Source: VRUE01 sp963732225
GTDB lineage: Bacteria > Actinomycetota > Thermoleophilia > Solirubrobacterales > 70-9
Direction: 5' to 3'
NCBI GenBank assembly: GCA_963732225.1
Contig: CAVSYR010000006.1
Location: forward strand, 1 to 64,000
DNA: 64,000 nt
A program made the translations under genes and the position numbers. The stretch's first letter is position 1. Each line of letters opens with the position of its first letter. Shown here in pieces: positions 15,146 through 22,440 of the stretch. The notes beneath the pieces were generated by a model. That model did not search any database and was not told where the DNA came from. It was given only the letters and a program-made list of their open reading frames with translations.

Positions 15146-15834
15146 TGTACATCATCGTCGTCGGCGCGGGCAAGGTGGGCTGGAACCTGGCCCGCGAGCT
15201 GCTCGAAAAGGAACACGAGGTGACGGTGATCGAGAACAACCGCCGCCGCTACCTGACCGTCGAGCAGGAGCTCGAGCACAACGTCTCCTACGGCGATGCC
15301 TCCGAGCTCTGGGTGCTGGAGCGAGCCGGGATCGAACGCGCCGACATGCTGATCGCGGTCACCGGCGACGACGAGGACAACATGCTGATCTGCCAGGTGG
15401 CGCGCGAGAAGTACAACGTCGAGCGGGTCATCGCCCGCGTCAACAATCCGCGCAACAAGCCCCACTTCGACCTGCTCGGGATCAAGCCCTCGGTCTCGGC
15501 CACTGATCTGATCCTGCGCCTGCTAGAGCACGAGGTGCCCGAGTACGGCCTCGTCCACCTGCTCGACCTGCAGGAGGAGCAGCTGGAGATCATCGAGATG
15601 TTGCTGGGCAAGGACTCCGGGGTAACCGGGAGGCGTGTCGGCGACCTCGAAATGCCTGAAGGCAGCCTCTTGATCTCGGTGTTGCGCAACGGCAAGGGCT
15701 TCGTCCCCGTCGCCGACACGGTGCTCGAGGTCGGCGATGAGGTGCTGGCGGTGCTCGACCCGGGCCACGAGGAGCAGCTGAAGGACATGTTCGGTCCCTC
15801 TGGCGGCAACGGCTCGGGCAACGGCAGTGGCTGA
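15145..15834 (+). CDS. TrkA-type potassium uptake regulator (RCK_N plus RCK_C)
   Basis: 229 aa. The N-terminal RCK_N domain has the motif IIVVGAGKVGWNLA and an acidic strand-2 end (VIENN). The C-terminal RCK_C domain lies at about residues 150-215 (SGVTGRRVGDLEMPEGSLL to VGDEVLAVL), and a Gly/Asn-rich tail follows. It pairs with the preceding single-domain protein through a 1-base stop/start overlap, so the two are probably made together and assemble as a mixed RCK ring on a potassium transporter encoded elsewhere. Its end overlaps the flavoprotein gene by 8 bases. Confidence 0.87.
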   Translation: MYIIVVGAGKVGWNLARELLEKEHEVTVIENNRRRYLTVEQELEHNVSYGDASELWVLERAGIERADMLIAVTGDDEDNMLICQVAREKYNVERVIARVNNPRNKPHFDLLGIKPSVSATDLILRLLEHEVPEYGLVHLLDLQEEQLEIIEMLLGKDSGVTGRRVGDLEMPEGSLLISVLRNGKGFVPVADTVLEVGDEVLAVLDPGHEEQLKDMFGPSGGNGSGNGSG

Positions 15835-17062
15835 GCGCGAGGTCGACTTCCTCCTCATCGGTGGCGGCCTCGCCGCCGCCAACTGCGCGTCGGAGCTGCG
15901 CAAGCGCGGGGCGGAGGGCTCGATTCTCTTGGCCGGCCGCGAGCCCGAGCCGCCCTACGAACGCCCGCCGCTCTCCAAGGAGTACCTGCGCGGCGAGGCG
16001 GAGCGCGCCGACGCTTACGTCAACCCGCCCGAGTGGTACGACGAGAACGACGTCGAGCTGCTCAGCGGCACCAACGTGATGTCGCTCGATCCGGCGGCGC
16101 GTACGGCGAAGCTGCAGGGTGGCGACGAGGTCAGCTTCGGTAAGGCGCTGATCGCCACGGGGGCGATGGTCAACATCCTCCGCGTCGAGGGTGCCGAGAA
16201 CGAGGGCATCCACTACCTGCGCGCCTTCGGCAACTCCGACGCGATCCGCACCGACGCCAAGGCGGCCGAGCACGTTGTCCTGATCGGCGGCAGCTACATC
16301 GGCGCCGAGGTCGCCGCCTCGCTGACCGCCAAGGGCAGCAAGTGCACGATCGTGACGATGGAGGAGGTCGCCCTCTCCCGCACCTTCGGCGATGAGGCCG
16401 GCCGCTGGTTCCACCAGTTGCTCGAGTCCAACGGCGTGACCATCCACGGCGGCGAGGAGCTCGAGGCCTATGAGGGCGACGGCCGGGTCAAGGGCGTGCT
16501 GACCAAGAGCGGCCTGGCGGTCGAGTGCGACGCGGTTGTCGTCGGCGCCGGCGTGCGCCCCGACGCGATGCTGGCCGAGCGCGCCGGCCTCGAGGTCGAC
16601 GACGGCATCGTCTGCGACTCGAAGTTGCAGACCTCGACCGAGGGCGTCTACGCCGCCGGCGATTGCTGCTCCTACGACAGCGTCATCCACGGCCGCCGCA
16701 TCCGGGTCGAGCACTGGGACGTGGCGATGCAACAGGGCGCCCATGCCGCCCGCAACATGCTCGGCGCCGACGCCGACTATGAGGTTGTCCCTTACTTCTT
16801 CAGTGACCTCGCCGATTGGGCCAGCCTCGAGTACGTCGGCCCGGCAAAGGACTGGGACGAGGAGATCTGGCGCGGTGATCGCGACAAAGGCGAGTTCTCC
16901 GTCTGGTATCTGAAGGACGGCCGCGTCGCCGGTGCTCTCAGTGTCGAGCGCTCCGAAGACCTCGCCGAGGCCCGCCGCCTGCTCGCCGACGGCGTCGACG
17001 TCTCCGGCGCCAAGGACCAGATCGCCGATCCCGACAGCGATCTTTCCGCGATCGGCGCCTGA
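15827..17062 (+). CDS. FAD/NAD-dependent ferredoxin reductase-like oxidoreductase
   Basis: 411 aa from GTG, overlapping the TrkA gene by 8 bases. The FAD motif is LIGGGLAAANCASEL. The PPYERPPLSKEYL segment is characteristic of ferredoxin, rubredoxin and putidaredoxin reductases and of the AIF family. The NAD-binding motif is VLIGGSYIGAEVAASL near residue 155, and the second FAD contact is GVYAAGDCCS near 280. A reductase C-terminal domain covers the last 85 residues. It should pass electrons from NAD(P)H to an iron-sulfur partner, for example a Rieske-type oxygenase or ferredoxin, but no such partner lies beside it. Confidence 0.87.
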   Translation: MAEREVDFLLIGGGLAAANCASELRKRGAEGSILLAGREPEPPYERPPLSKEYLRGEAERADAYVNPPEWYDENDVELLSGTNVMSLDPAARTAKLQGGDEVSFGKALIATGAMVNILRVEGAENEGIHYLRAFGNSDAIRTDAKAAEHVVLIGGSYIGAEVAASLTAKGSKCTIVTMEEVALSRTFGDEAGRWFHQLLESNGVTIHGGEELEAYEGDGRVKGVLTKSGLAVECDAVVVGAGVRPDAMLAERAGLEVDDGIVCDSKLQTSTEGVYAAGDCCSYDSVIHGRRIRVEHWDVAMQQGAHAARNMLGADADYEVVPYFFSDLADWASLEYVGPAKDWDEEIWRGDRDKGEFSVWYLKDGRVAGALSVERSEDLAEARRLLADGVDVSGAKDQIADPDSDLSAIGA

Positions 17063-17104
17063 TCCGCAGCCGAGCGGCCCGTCAGTATTCTTAGCTCTTA
17101 GCGT

Positions 17105-17176
17105 TGCGCCCTGGTGTAATTGGCAACACGCCAGCCTCTGGAGCTGGATTTCGGGGTTCGAGTCCCTGGGGCGCAG
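17105..17176 (+). tRNA. tRNA-Gln (anticodon CTG)
   Basis: Acceptor TGCGCCC pairs with GGGCGCA. The D stem is GTGT/ACAC, the anticodon stem CCAGC/GCTGG with loop CTCTGGA giving CTG, and the T arm has loop TTCGAGT. The length is 72 bases with no encoded CCA. A TATTCT box about 14 bases upstream could be its -10. Confidence 0.92.
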
Positions 17177-17251
17177 TCCCGTCTTGCCCACCTACCGGCG
17201 GGCTGAAATTCCCGTAAAGAGCGTCTAGTCACTTTGCTACGTTCGCCACTC

Positions 17252-17974
17252 ATGAGCCCTCGCCGCATATGGATCCTCGCTCTGCCCGTGGCCTCACTGC
17301 TGATCACAGGCTGCGGCGGTGGCGGCAGCAGCGATTCGAGCGAATCGACGGCCACAACCACAGCAGCGCCCGCGGCCATGAGCAAAGCGGAGCTGATCGA
17401 ACAGGGCGACGCGATCTGCGCCGAGGTCAACGCCGCGGTTGGCTCGGTCGGCTCCAGCAGCACTGAAAACAGCAGCCCCGCCTCCCAGGCGGCCGATCTC
17501 TACAGCGGCATGGTCGCCAGCCTCAACAACCTCGGCACGCCACAGGAAACCGAGGGCTACGCCGAATTCTCCAGTGCCGCTGAAGAACTTGCCAAAGCCG
17601 AGGACGAAGTCAAACTGGCCTCTGAGCGCGGCGACACGGCTGGTCTCGAAACCGCCGAATCCAGTGCCTCCTCAGCGCTGACCTCGTTCCAGAACGCGGC
17701 CAGCGAATACGGCTTCAAAGACTGCAGCGAAGGTCCGAGCGCTCCAGCGACGGCTGGACCGGGTGCCGAAGCCGGCGAAGCAGAAGTTGGCGGCGAAGAA
17801 GCCGAAGCGGTCGAACCGGAAGTCATCGAACCGGAAGTTGAAGAAGAAGTGGCGCCGGAAGTCGCCCCCGAAACCGGCGGCGCCGGCGGCACGGCCGAAG
17901 GTGGCGGCACCGCAGGCGCTCCCGAAGGCGGCGGTGCCACTGGCGGCAGCAGCGGCGGTATCGGCCCCGGCTAG
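17252..17974 (+). CDS. Exported lipoprotein, function unknown
   Basis: 240 aa. A lipoprotein signal with lipobox LITGC (Cys21) is followed by a Gly/Ser/Thr linker, then a helical domain at about residues 45-155 (KAELIEQGDAICAEVNAAV to YGFKDC) of the type found in many actinobacterial cell-wall lipoproteins. The C-terminus is low complexity, first acidic (EPEVIEPEVEEE) then Gly-rich. The start ATG has a TACGTT box 8 bases upstream and no SD. GAA-rich codons match the exported proteins of the first island rather than the housekeeping genes. The small secreted protein at 58536 also has an early CQAN-type motif. Function unknown. Confidence 0.78.
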   Translation: MSPRRIWILALPVASLLITGCGGGGSSDSSESTATTTAAPAAMSKAELIEQGDAICAEVNAAVGSVGSSSTENSSPASQAADLYSGMVASLNNLGTPQETEGYAEFSSAAEELAKAEDEVKLASERGDTAGLETAESSASSALTSFQNAASEYGFKDCSEGPSAPATAGPGAEAGEAEVGGEEAEAVEPEVIEPEVEEEVAPEVAPETGGAGGTAEGGGTAGAPEGGGATGGSSGGIGPG

Positions 17975-17980
17975 GGCGAC

Positions 17981-18023
17981 GCGCCCCCCATTAACCACCT
18001 GTGAGGTGGAAAAGGGAGGGCGC
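17981..18023. terminator. Nested stem structure between converging genes
   Basis: An inner 6-bp hairpin CCACCT-gtg-AGGTGG is enclosed by an outer helix pairing GCGCCCCCC with GGGAGGGCGC, with one mismatch. It lies between the lipoprotein gene and the converging ABC transporter gene. It may stop transcripts from both sides; no long T-run is present. Confidence 0.45.
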
Positions 18024-18043
18024 ATAGTCACCGAAGAGTGGAC

Positions 18044-19912
18044 TCAGGCCGCTGAACTCTCTTCCCAGGCCCCGTAAAGCCGCGAGTACGGGCCGCCAGC
18101 CTCGATCAGCTCATCGTGCGTGCCCGCCTCGGCGATGCGGCCGTGTTCTAGGACGACGATCTTGCCGGCGCGGCGGATCGTTGAGAGGCGGTGGGCGATC
18201 ACGATCGCGGTGCGGCCGGCGAGCAAGCGGCTGAGGCCTTTCTCGATCGTTTTCTCAGTGCGCACGTCGACGTTGGAGGTCGCCTCGTCGAGGATCAGGA
18301 TGCGCGGCTCGGCGAGCAGGGCGCGGGCGAAGGCGACGAGCTGGCGCTGGCCGGCGGAGAGCTGCACGCCACGCTCCCCGACCTCGGTCTCGATCCCCTC
18401 CGGCAGGGCGGCGATGAACTCGGTCGCGCCGACCGCGGCCGCCGCGTCCTCGATCTCCTCCAGCGTCGCCTCGGGTCGGCCGAAGGCGATGTTCTCGCGC
18501 ACGCTGCCGGAGAAGAGGAAGCCCTCCTGCGGCACGATCCCGAGCTGGCGCCGCAGCGCCAGCTGCTGCACGCCGGTCAGGTCGTGGCCGTCGACGAGCA
18601 CCTTGCCGTGCTGCGGGTCGTAGAAGCGCGCGACCAACTTCGCGAAGGTCGACTTGCCGGCGCCGGTGGTGCCGACCAGCGCCAGTGTCTGCCCGGGCGG
18701 CACGTGCAGGTCGATCTCGCGCATCGCCCACTCGATCCGCTCGCCGGCGGCCTCTTGCTCCAGTGCATCGTCGGCATAGGCAAACGAGACACCCTGCATC
18801 TCGATCTCCCCGCGCAGGGTGCCGGGATCGATCGCGCCCTCGGCGTCGACCATGTCCGGCGCGGTGTCGAGCAGGTCGAAGATCTTGTCCAGCGCCGCCA
18901 TCCCCTGCTGGTAGGTCGTGTAGAGCTGGGAGAGCTGCTGAATCGGTTCGAAGAAGACGGTCAGGTAGCCGACGAAGGCGATGATCGTGCCGATCTGGAT
19001 CGCGCCGTCGATCGACTGGGTGCCGCCGTAGAGCAGGATCGCCGCGGTGCCGACCGAGGCCAGCAGTTCGACCCCGGGGAAGTAGGAGGCGTTGAGGAAG
19101 ACCGTGCGCATGTTGGCCGCCCGGTTGGCCTCGTTGAGCTCGGTCATCGCGTCCATGTGTCGCGGCTCCTGGCCGAAGCTGCGCACCACCCGCACACCGC
19201 TCAGGGTCTCCTGCAGGTAGCCGGTGATCGCCCCGATCCGCTCGCGCGTTTCGCGGTAGGCGCCGTGGGAGACGATGCGGAAGACGATGCTGGCGGCGGC
19301 GATCAGCGGGAAGGTGATGAAGGTGACCAGGGCCAGCTTGACGTCGAGCACGAGCAGGATCACGACCACGCCGACCAGGGTCAGCACGCTGGAGAACATC
19401 GTCACCACGCCGTCGGTGACGAGCTGGTTGAGCGCCTCGATGTCGTTGGTCATGCGGCTGATCAGCACGCCCGGGCTGCGCCGGGTGAAGAAGCCGATCG
19501 ACATCGTCTGCAGGTGCGAGAAGACCCGCTCGCGCAGATCCTGCAGGGCCCGCGTGCCGACCCAGCCGACCAGGTAGGTCTGCACGTACGTCGAGGCCGC
19601 GTAAAGCGTGGCGACGATGACGAAGGCGGCGACGATCCAGTCGAGGGCGGAGACGTCGCCGGTGACGATGCCGTTGTCGACCGCCTGGCCGGCGAGGTAG
19701 GGGGGGGCGAGCCCGGCGCCGGTCGCCACCAGCAGGGCGACGAACATCAGCGCCACCTTGCCGCGGTAGGGCCGCAGCAGCCCGAGCATCCAGCGCACCT
19801 TGCGAGCGCGCTGGTCCTGGCCACGCAGCAGCTTCCAGACCGCGGCAAAGAGCAGCACGATGCTGCGCAGGCGGCCGGGCTGCGTCTCGCTTGTGCCGAC
19901 CTGTTTGCTCAC
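18044..19912 (-). CDS. ABC exporter half-transporter, catalytic partner
   Basis: 622 aa. An N-terminal ABC_membrane exporter domain with six hydrophobic segments (about residues 50-345) is fused to an ATPase domain with Walker A GTTGAGKST, signature LSAGQRQ, Walker B LILDEATSNVD and H-loop IAHRLST. The Walker B glutamate is intact, in contrast to the partner encoded directly upstream. This pattern of one normal and one degenerate subunit is that of heterodimeric exporters such as TM287/288 and BmrCD. It overlaps the upstream gene by 4 bases. Probable drug, lipid or peptide exporter; the substrate is not readable. Confidence 0.88.
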   Translation of the reverse strand: MSKQVGTSETQPGRLRSIVLLFAAVWKLLRGQDQRARKVRWMLGLLRPYRGKVALMFVALLVATGAGLAPPYLAGQAVDNGIVTGDVSALDWIVAAFVIVATLYAASTYVQTYLVGWVGTRALQDLRERVFSHLQTMSIGFFTRRSPGVLISRMTNDIEALNQLVTDGVVTMFSSVLTLVGVVVILLVLDVKLALVTFITFPLIAAASIVFRIVSHGAYRETRERIGAITGYLQETLSGVRVVRSFGQEPRHMDAMTELNEANRAANMRTVFLNASYFPGVELLASVGTAAILLYGGTQSIDGAIQIGTIIAFVGYLTVFFEPIQQLSQLYTTYQQGMAALDKIFDLLDTAPDMVDAEGAIDPGTLRGEIEMQGVSFAYADDALEQEAAGERIEWAMREIDLHVPPGQTLALVGTTGAGKSTFAKLVARFYDPQHGKVLVDGHDLTGVQQLALRRQLGIVPQEGFLFSGSVRENIAFGRPEATLEEIEDAAAAVGATEFIAALPEGIETEVGERGVQLSAGQRQLVAFARALLAEPRILILDEATSNVDVRTEKTIEKGLSRLLAGRTAIVIAHRLSTIRRAGKIVVLEHGRIAEAGTHDELIEAGGPYSRLYGAWEESSAA

Positions 19913-21726
19913 AGCCGCGCCACCTCCTCGCGCTGCTCGAGATCGTGCTGGAGGAAGACCGAGTCGGCGAGGCCGTGCTCGGCGATCTCGCGGTAGAAGC
20001 TGCAGCCTTCGAGCAGCTCGGCGTGGGTGCCGCGGTCGACGATGCGGCCGCCGTCCATCACGATCACCTCATCGGCCAACGAGACGGTCGAGAGGCGGTG
20101 GGCGATGATGAAGGTCGTCCGCCCCTCCATCACCTCGCGCAGGCCGGACTTGATCGCCCCCTCAGTGGTCGCGTCGACCGAGGAGGTGGCGTCGTCGAGG
20201 ATCAGGATGCGGGGATCGGCAAGCAGTGCCCGCGCGATCGCCACTCGCTGGCGCTGGCCGCCCGAGAGGGTCAGGCCGCGCTCACCGACGACGGTGTCGT
20301 AGCCGCCCGGCAGGTCCTCGATGAAGCCGGACGCCTGGGCGCGCCGCGCCGCTGCTTCGATCTCCTCGCGCGGGGCGTCGGAGCGTGGGTAGGCGATGTT
20401 CTCGGCGACGCTGGCGCTGAAGAGGAAGCTCTCGTCGCCGACGAAGGCGATCTCCGAGCGCAGCGACTCGACCTCGACCGAGCGCACGTCGACGCTGTCG
20501 ACCAGCACCGAGCCCTCGCTCGGGTCGTAGAGCCGGGCGATCAGCGCCACGAGGCTGGTCTTGCCCGAGCCCGAGGGCCCGACCAGCGCCACCGTGCTCC
20601 CCGCTGCGACCTCGAAGTCGACGCCGGTCAGCGCCGCATCGGTCCTCGACTCCACTCCAGGGTGCTCGAGGTCCGATGGCTTGGCCCGCACTCCGTCATA
20701 GCGCAGCGTCACCCCGGTCATCCGCACGCTGCCACCGCCGGCCGGCAGCGGCGGCGCCCCCGGCGGGCTCTCGATCTCGGGCTCGCGGTCGAGGATCTCG
20801 AACAGCCGGTTGCCGGAGGCAATTGCGCGCTGCGCCATTCCCATCGCCACGCCGAGCATCCGCATCGGCCCGGCCAGGATCACCAGGTAGGTGTAGAAGG
20901 CGGTGAAGTCACCGAGGCTGAGCGTGCCGTTGATCACCTCGCGGCCGCCGACCAGCAGCACCAGGGCGATCCCGATCTGCGGCAGCAGCCCGATCAGCGG
21001 TGAGAAGAAGGCCTGCAGCTTGGTCGAGTAGATGCTCTGGTCGAAGACCCGCGAGACCGAGCGCTGGAAGCGGTGCAGCTGGTATTCCTCGCGGGCGAAG
21101 GCCTTGACGATGCGGATCCCGGAGATGTTCTCCTCGGCCTCCGCGGTCAGTTCGGCGATCCGCTGCGCCACCTCCTGCTGCGCCGGCCGCGAGACCCGGT
21201 TGTAGCGCGAGGCGGTGAAGACGATCAGCGGCGCCGGGATCAGTGCGATCAGCGCCAGCACCGGGTTGATCACAACCATCACGATCGTGACCAGGGTGAT
21301 CGTCAGCAGGTTCTGGGTGATGAAGATCAGCCCGTAGCCGAGGAAGAAGCGGATCGCCTGCAGGTCGACCGTTGCCCGCGACATCAACTGCCCGGTCTGC
21401 TGGCCGTCGAAGAAGCCGAGCTCGAGCCGCTGCAGGTGGGCGTAGAAGAGCTGGCGCAGGTCGAATTCGACCGCCAGCGAGACCCGGCCGGCGACCAATC
21501 GCCGCACCACCGTCAGTCCCAGCCGCAGGATCCCGGCGCCGACGATCGCCAGCGCCAGCGGCAGCAGGTCAGGCTTGTCGCCGTCCTGGATCGCATTGAC
21601 GGCCCGCCCGATCAGCCACGGAATCAGCACCGTCATCCCCATCGCCGCCCAGGCAAACGCCAGGGATCCCCAGAGCTGGCGGCGGTAGGGCCGCAAAAAG
21701 CCCATCAAACGACGGTAAGTGCGCAC
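19909..21726 (-). CDS. ABC exporter half-transporter, degenerate-site partner
   Basis: 605 aa from GTG. Six-helix exporter domain plus ATPase domain with Walker A GPSGSGKTS, signature LSGGQRQR, H-loop IAHRLST and Walker B LILDDATSSVD. The catalytic glutamate after the Walker B aspartate is Asp, as in the degenerate site of heterodimeric exporters. A segment of about 25 aa containing KPSDLEHPGVESRTD is inserted before Walker A. First gene of a two-gene unit. The TATAGT box 8 bases before the GTG lies inside a 22-bp palindrome, so expression is probably repressor-controlled from a leaderless transcript. Confidence 0.88.
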   Translation of the reverse strand: MRTYRRLMGFLRPYRRQLWGSLAFAWAAMGMTVLIPWLIGRAVNAIQDGDKPDLLPLALAIVGAGILRLGLTVVRRLVAGRVSLAVEFDLRQLFYAHLQRLELGFFDGQQTGQLMSRATVDLQAIRFFLGYGLIFITQNLLTITLVTIVMVVINPVLALIALIPAPLIVFTASRYNRVSRPAQQEVAQRIAELTAEAEENISGIRIVKAFAREEYQLHRFQRSVSRVFDQSIYSTKLQAFFSPLIGLLPQIGIALVLLVGGREVINGTLSLGDFTAFYTYLVILAGPMRMLGVAMGMAQRAIASGNRLFEILDREPEIESPPGAPPLPAGGGSVRMTGVTLRYDGVRAKPSDLEHPGVESRTDAALTGVDFEVAAGSTVALVGPSGSGKTSLVALIARLYDPSEGSVLVDSVDVRSVEVESLRSEIAFVGDESFLFSASVAENIAYPRSDAPREEIEAAARRAQASGFIEDLPGGYDTVVGERGLTLSGGQRQRVAIARALLADPRILILDDATSSVDATTEGAIKSGLREVMEGRTTFIIAHRLSTVSLADEVIVMDGGRIVDRGTHAELLEGCSFYREIAEHGLADSVFLQHDLEQREEVARL

Positions 21727-21729
21727 GGC

Positions 21730-21751
21730 ACTCCACTATACAAAGTGAAGT
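21730..21751 (-). promoter_or_regulatory. Promoter with overlapping operator for the ABC exporter unit
   Basis: Plus-strand ACTCCACT-atacaa-AGTGAAGT is an inverted repeat with one mismatch. On the minus strand it contains TATAGT (21735-21740), 8 bases before the GTG. This fits a repressor of the PadR or MarR type covering the -10 box of a leaderless gene. No such regulator is encoded next to it. Confidence 0.55.
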
Positions 21752-21772
21752 ATTGGCGCCCGCCCGGCGCGC

Positions 21773-22408
21773 TCAGTCGAAGGCGGCGGCCTTGGCGCTC
21801 GGCACCTTGCCGTTGATGCACTTCGGGCCGTGACCCGGCTTCGGCAGGATCTGAAAGTTGGTCACGGCGTGGAACGGCGTGGTCGAGCCGTCGTTCTGGG
21901 CGAGGGTGATGACCAGGCGGTAGAAGCCGGGGGGGAGGGCGTGGTAGTAGATCTCCGGGCGCGTCGCCGGCGAGTAGCTACCGGCTGAGCCGATGCGTTC
22001 GGCGAGGACGCCGTTGGGGCCGGAGAACTCGGCGTAGTCGAAGGAGCGACCGATCAGGCGACCGTTGCCGAAGGGGCTGTCGATCGCCCGCTGCAGCTTG
22101 GCCGGATAGACGCAGTCCGGGACGCGGTTGAGGGCGAAGCGGATGTGGCCCTCGTGCAGCTGCGGTTCGCCGCCGAAATGCCGCGGCGAGAGCTGGAAGT
22201 TGCTGACTTTGACCTTGACCACGACCGCATGGCTGGTCTGGCGGGCGCCGCTGCGGGGCGAGATCACGCTCACCGTCGGCTCGCCTGCGACTTCGGGCAG
22301 CGCAGCCTGGGCCTGCGTGTCTTCCTTGCCACCGCCCAGCGCCAGCACGGCGGCGACGACCGCCGCGGCGACGGCGAGAACAATGAGAGCGGCGCTTCGC
22401 GTCTTCAC
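21773..22408 (-). CDS. Exported or membrane-anchored protein, function unknown
   Basis: 211 aa from GTG (VKTRSAALIVLAV...); an upstream extension to 22459 lacks a binding site. One N-terminal hydrophobic segment (about residues 4-24) is followed by an extracytoplasmic beta-rich domain. The pattern VSVISPRSGARQ...VVVKVKVSNFQL...HEGHIRFALN loosely recalls DUF4399-like domains (P-x-x-G, long strand, GH motif), but I am not certain. Two cysteines (PDCVY, PKCIN) may form a disulfide. It starts 33 bases from the divergent mannosidase gene, so the two may share control. Function unknown. Confidence 0.7.
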   Translation of the reverse strand: MKTRSAALIVLAVAAAVVAAVLALGGGKEDTQAQAALPEVAGEPTVSVISPRSGARQTSHAVVVKVKVSNFQLSPRHFGGEPQLHEGHIRFALNRVPDCVYPAKLQRAIDSPFGNGRLIGRSFDYAEFSGPNGVLAERIGSAGSYSPATRPEIYYHALPPGFYRLVITLAQNDGSTTPFHAVTNFQILPKPGHGPKCINGKVPSAKAAAFD

Positions 22409-22440
22409 GATTGGCGGGAACCTTAAGCGAGCGCCGTAAC

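Noticed and set aside
15590..17191. 533-codon open frame on the minus strand
   Set aside because: Antisense to the clear flavoprotein gene and crossing the tRNA-Gln; no domain visible. The minus-strand frames at 24750-26321 and 28822-30459 were rejected for the same reason.
18191..19996. 601-codon open frame on the plus strand
   Set aside because: It lies antisense to the two ABC exporter genes, which have all expected motifs. Its composition is His/Asp/Arg/Gly-rich without hydrophobic pattern, a usual shadow in GC-rich DNA.
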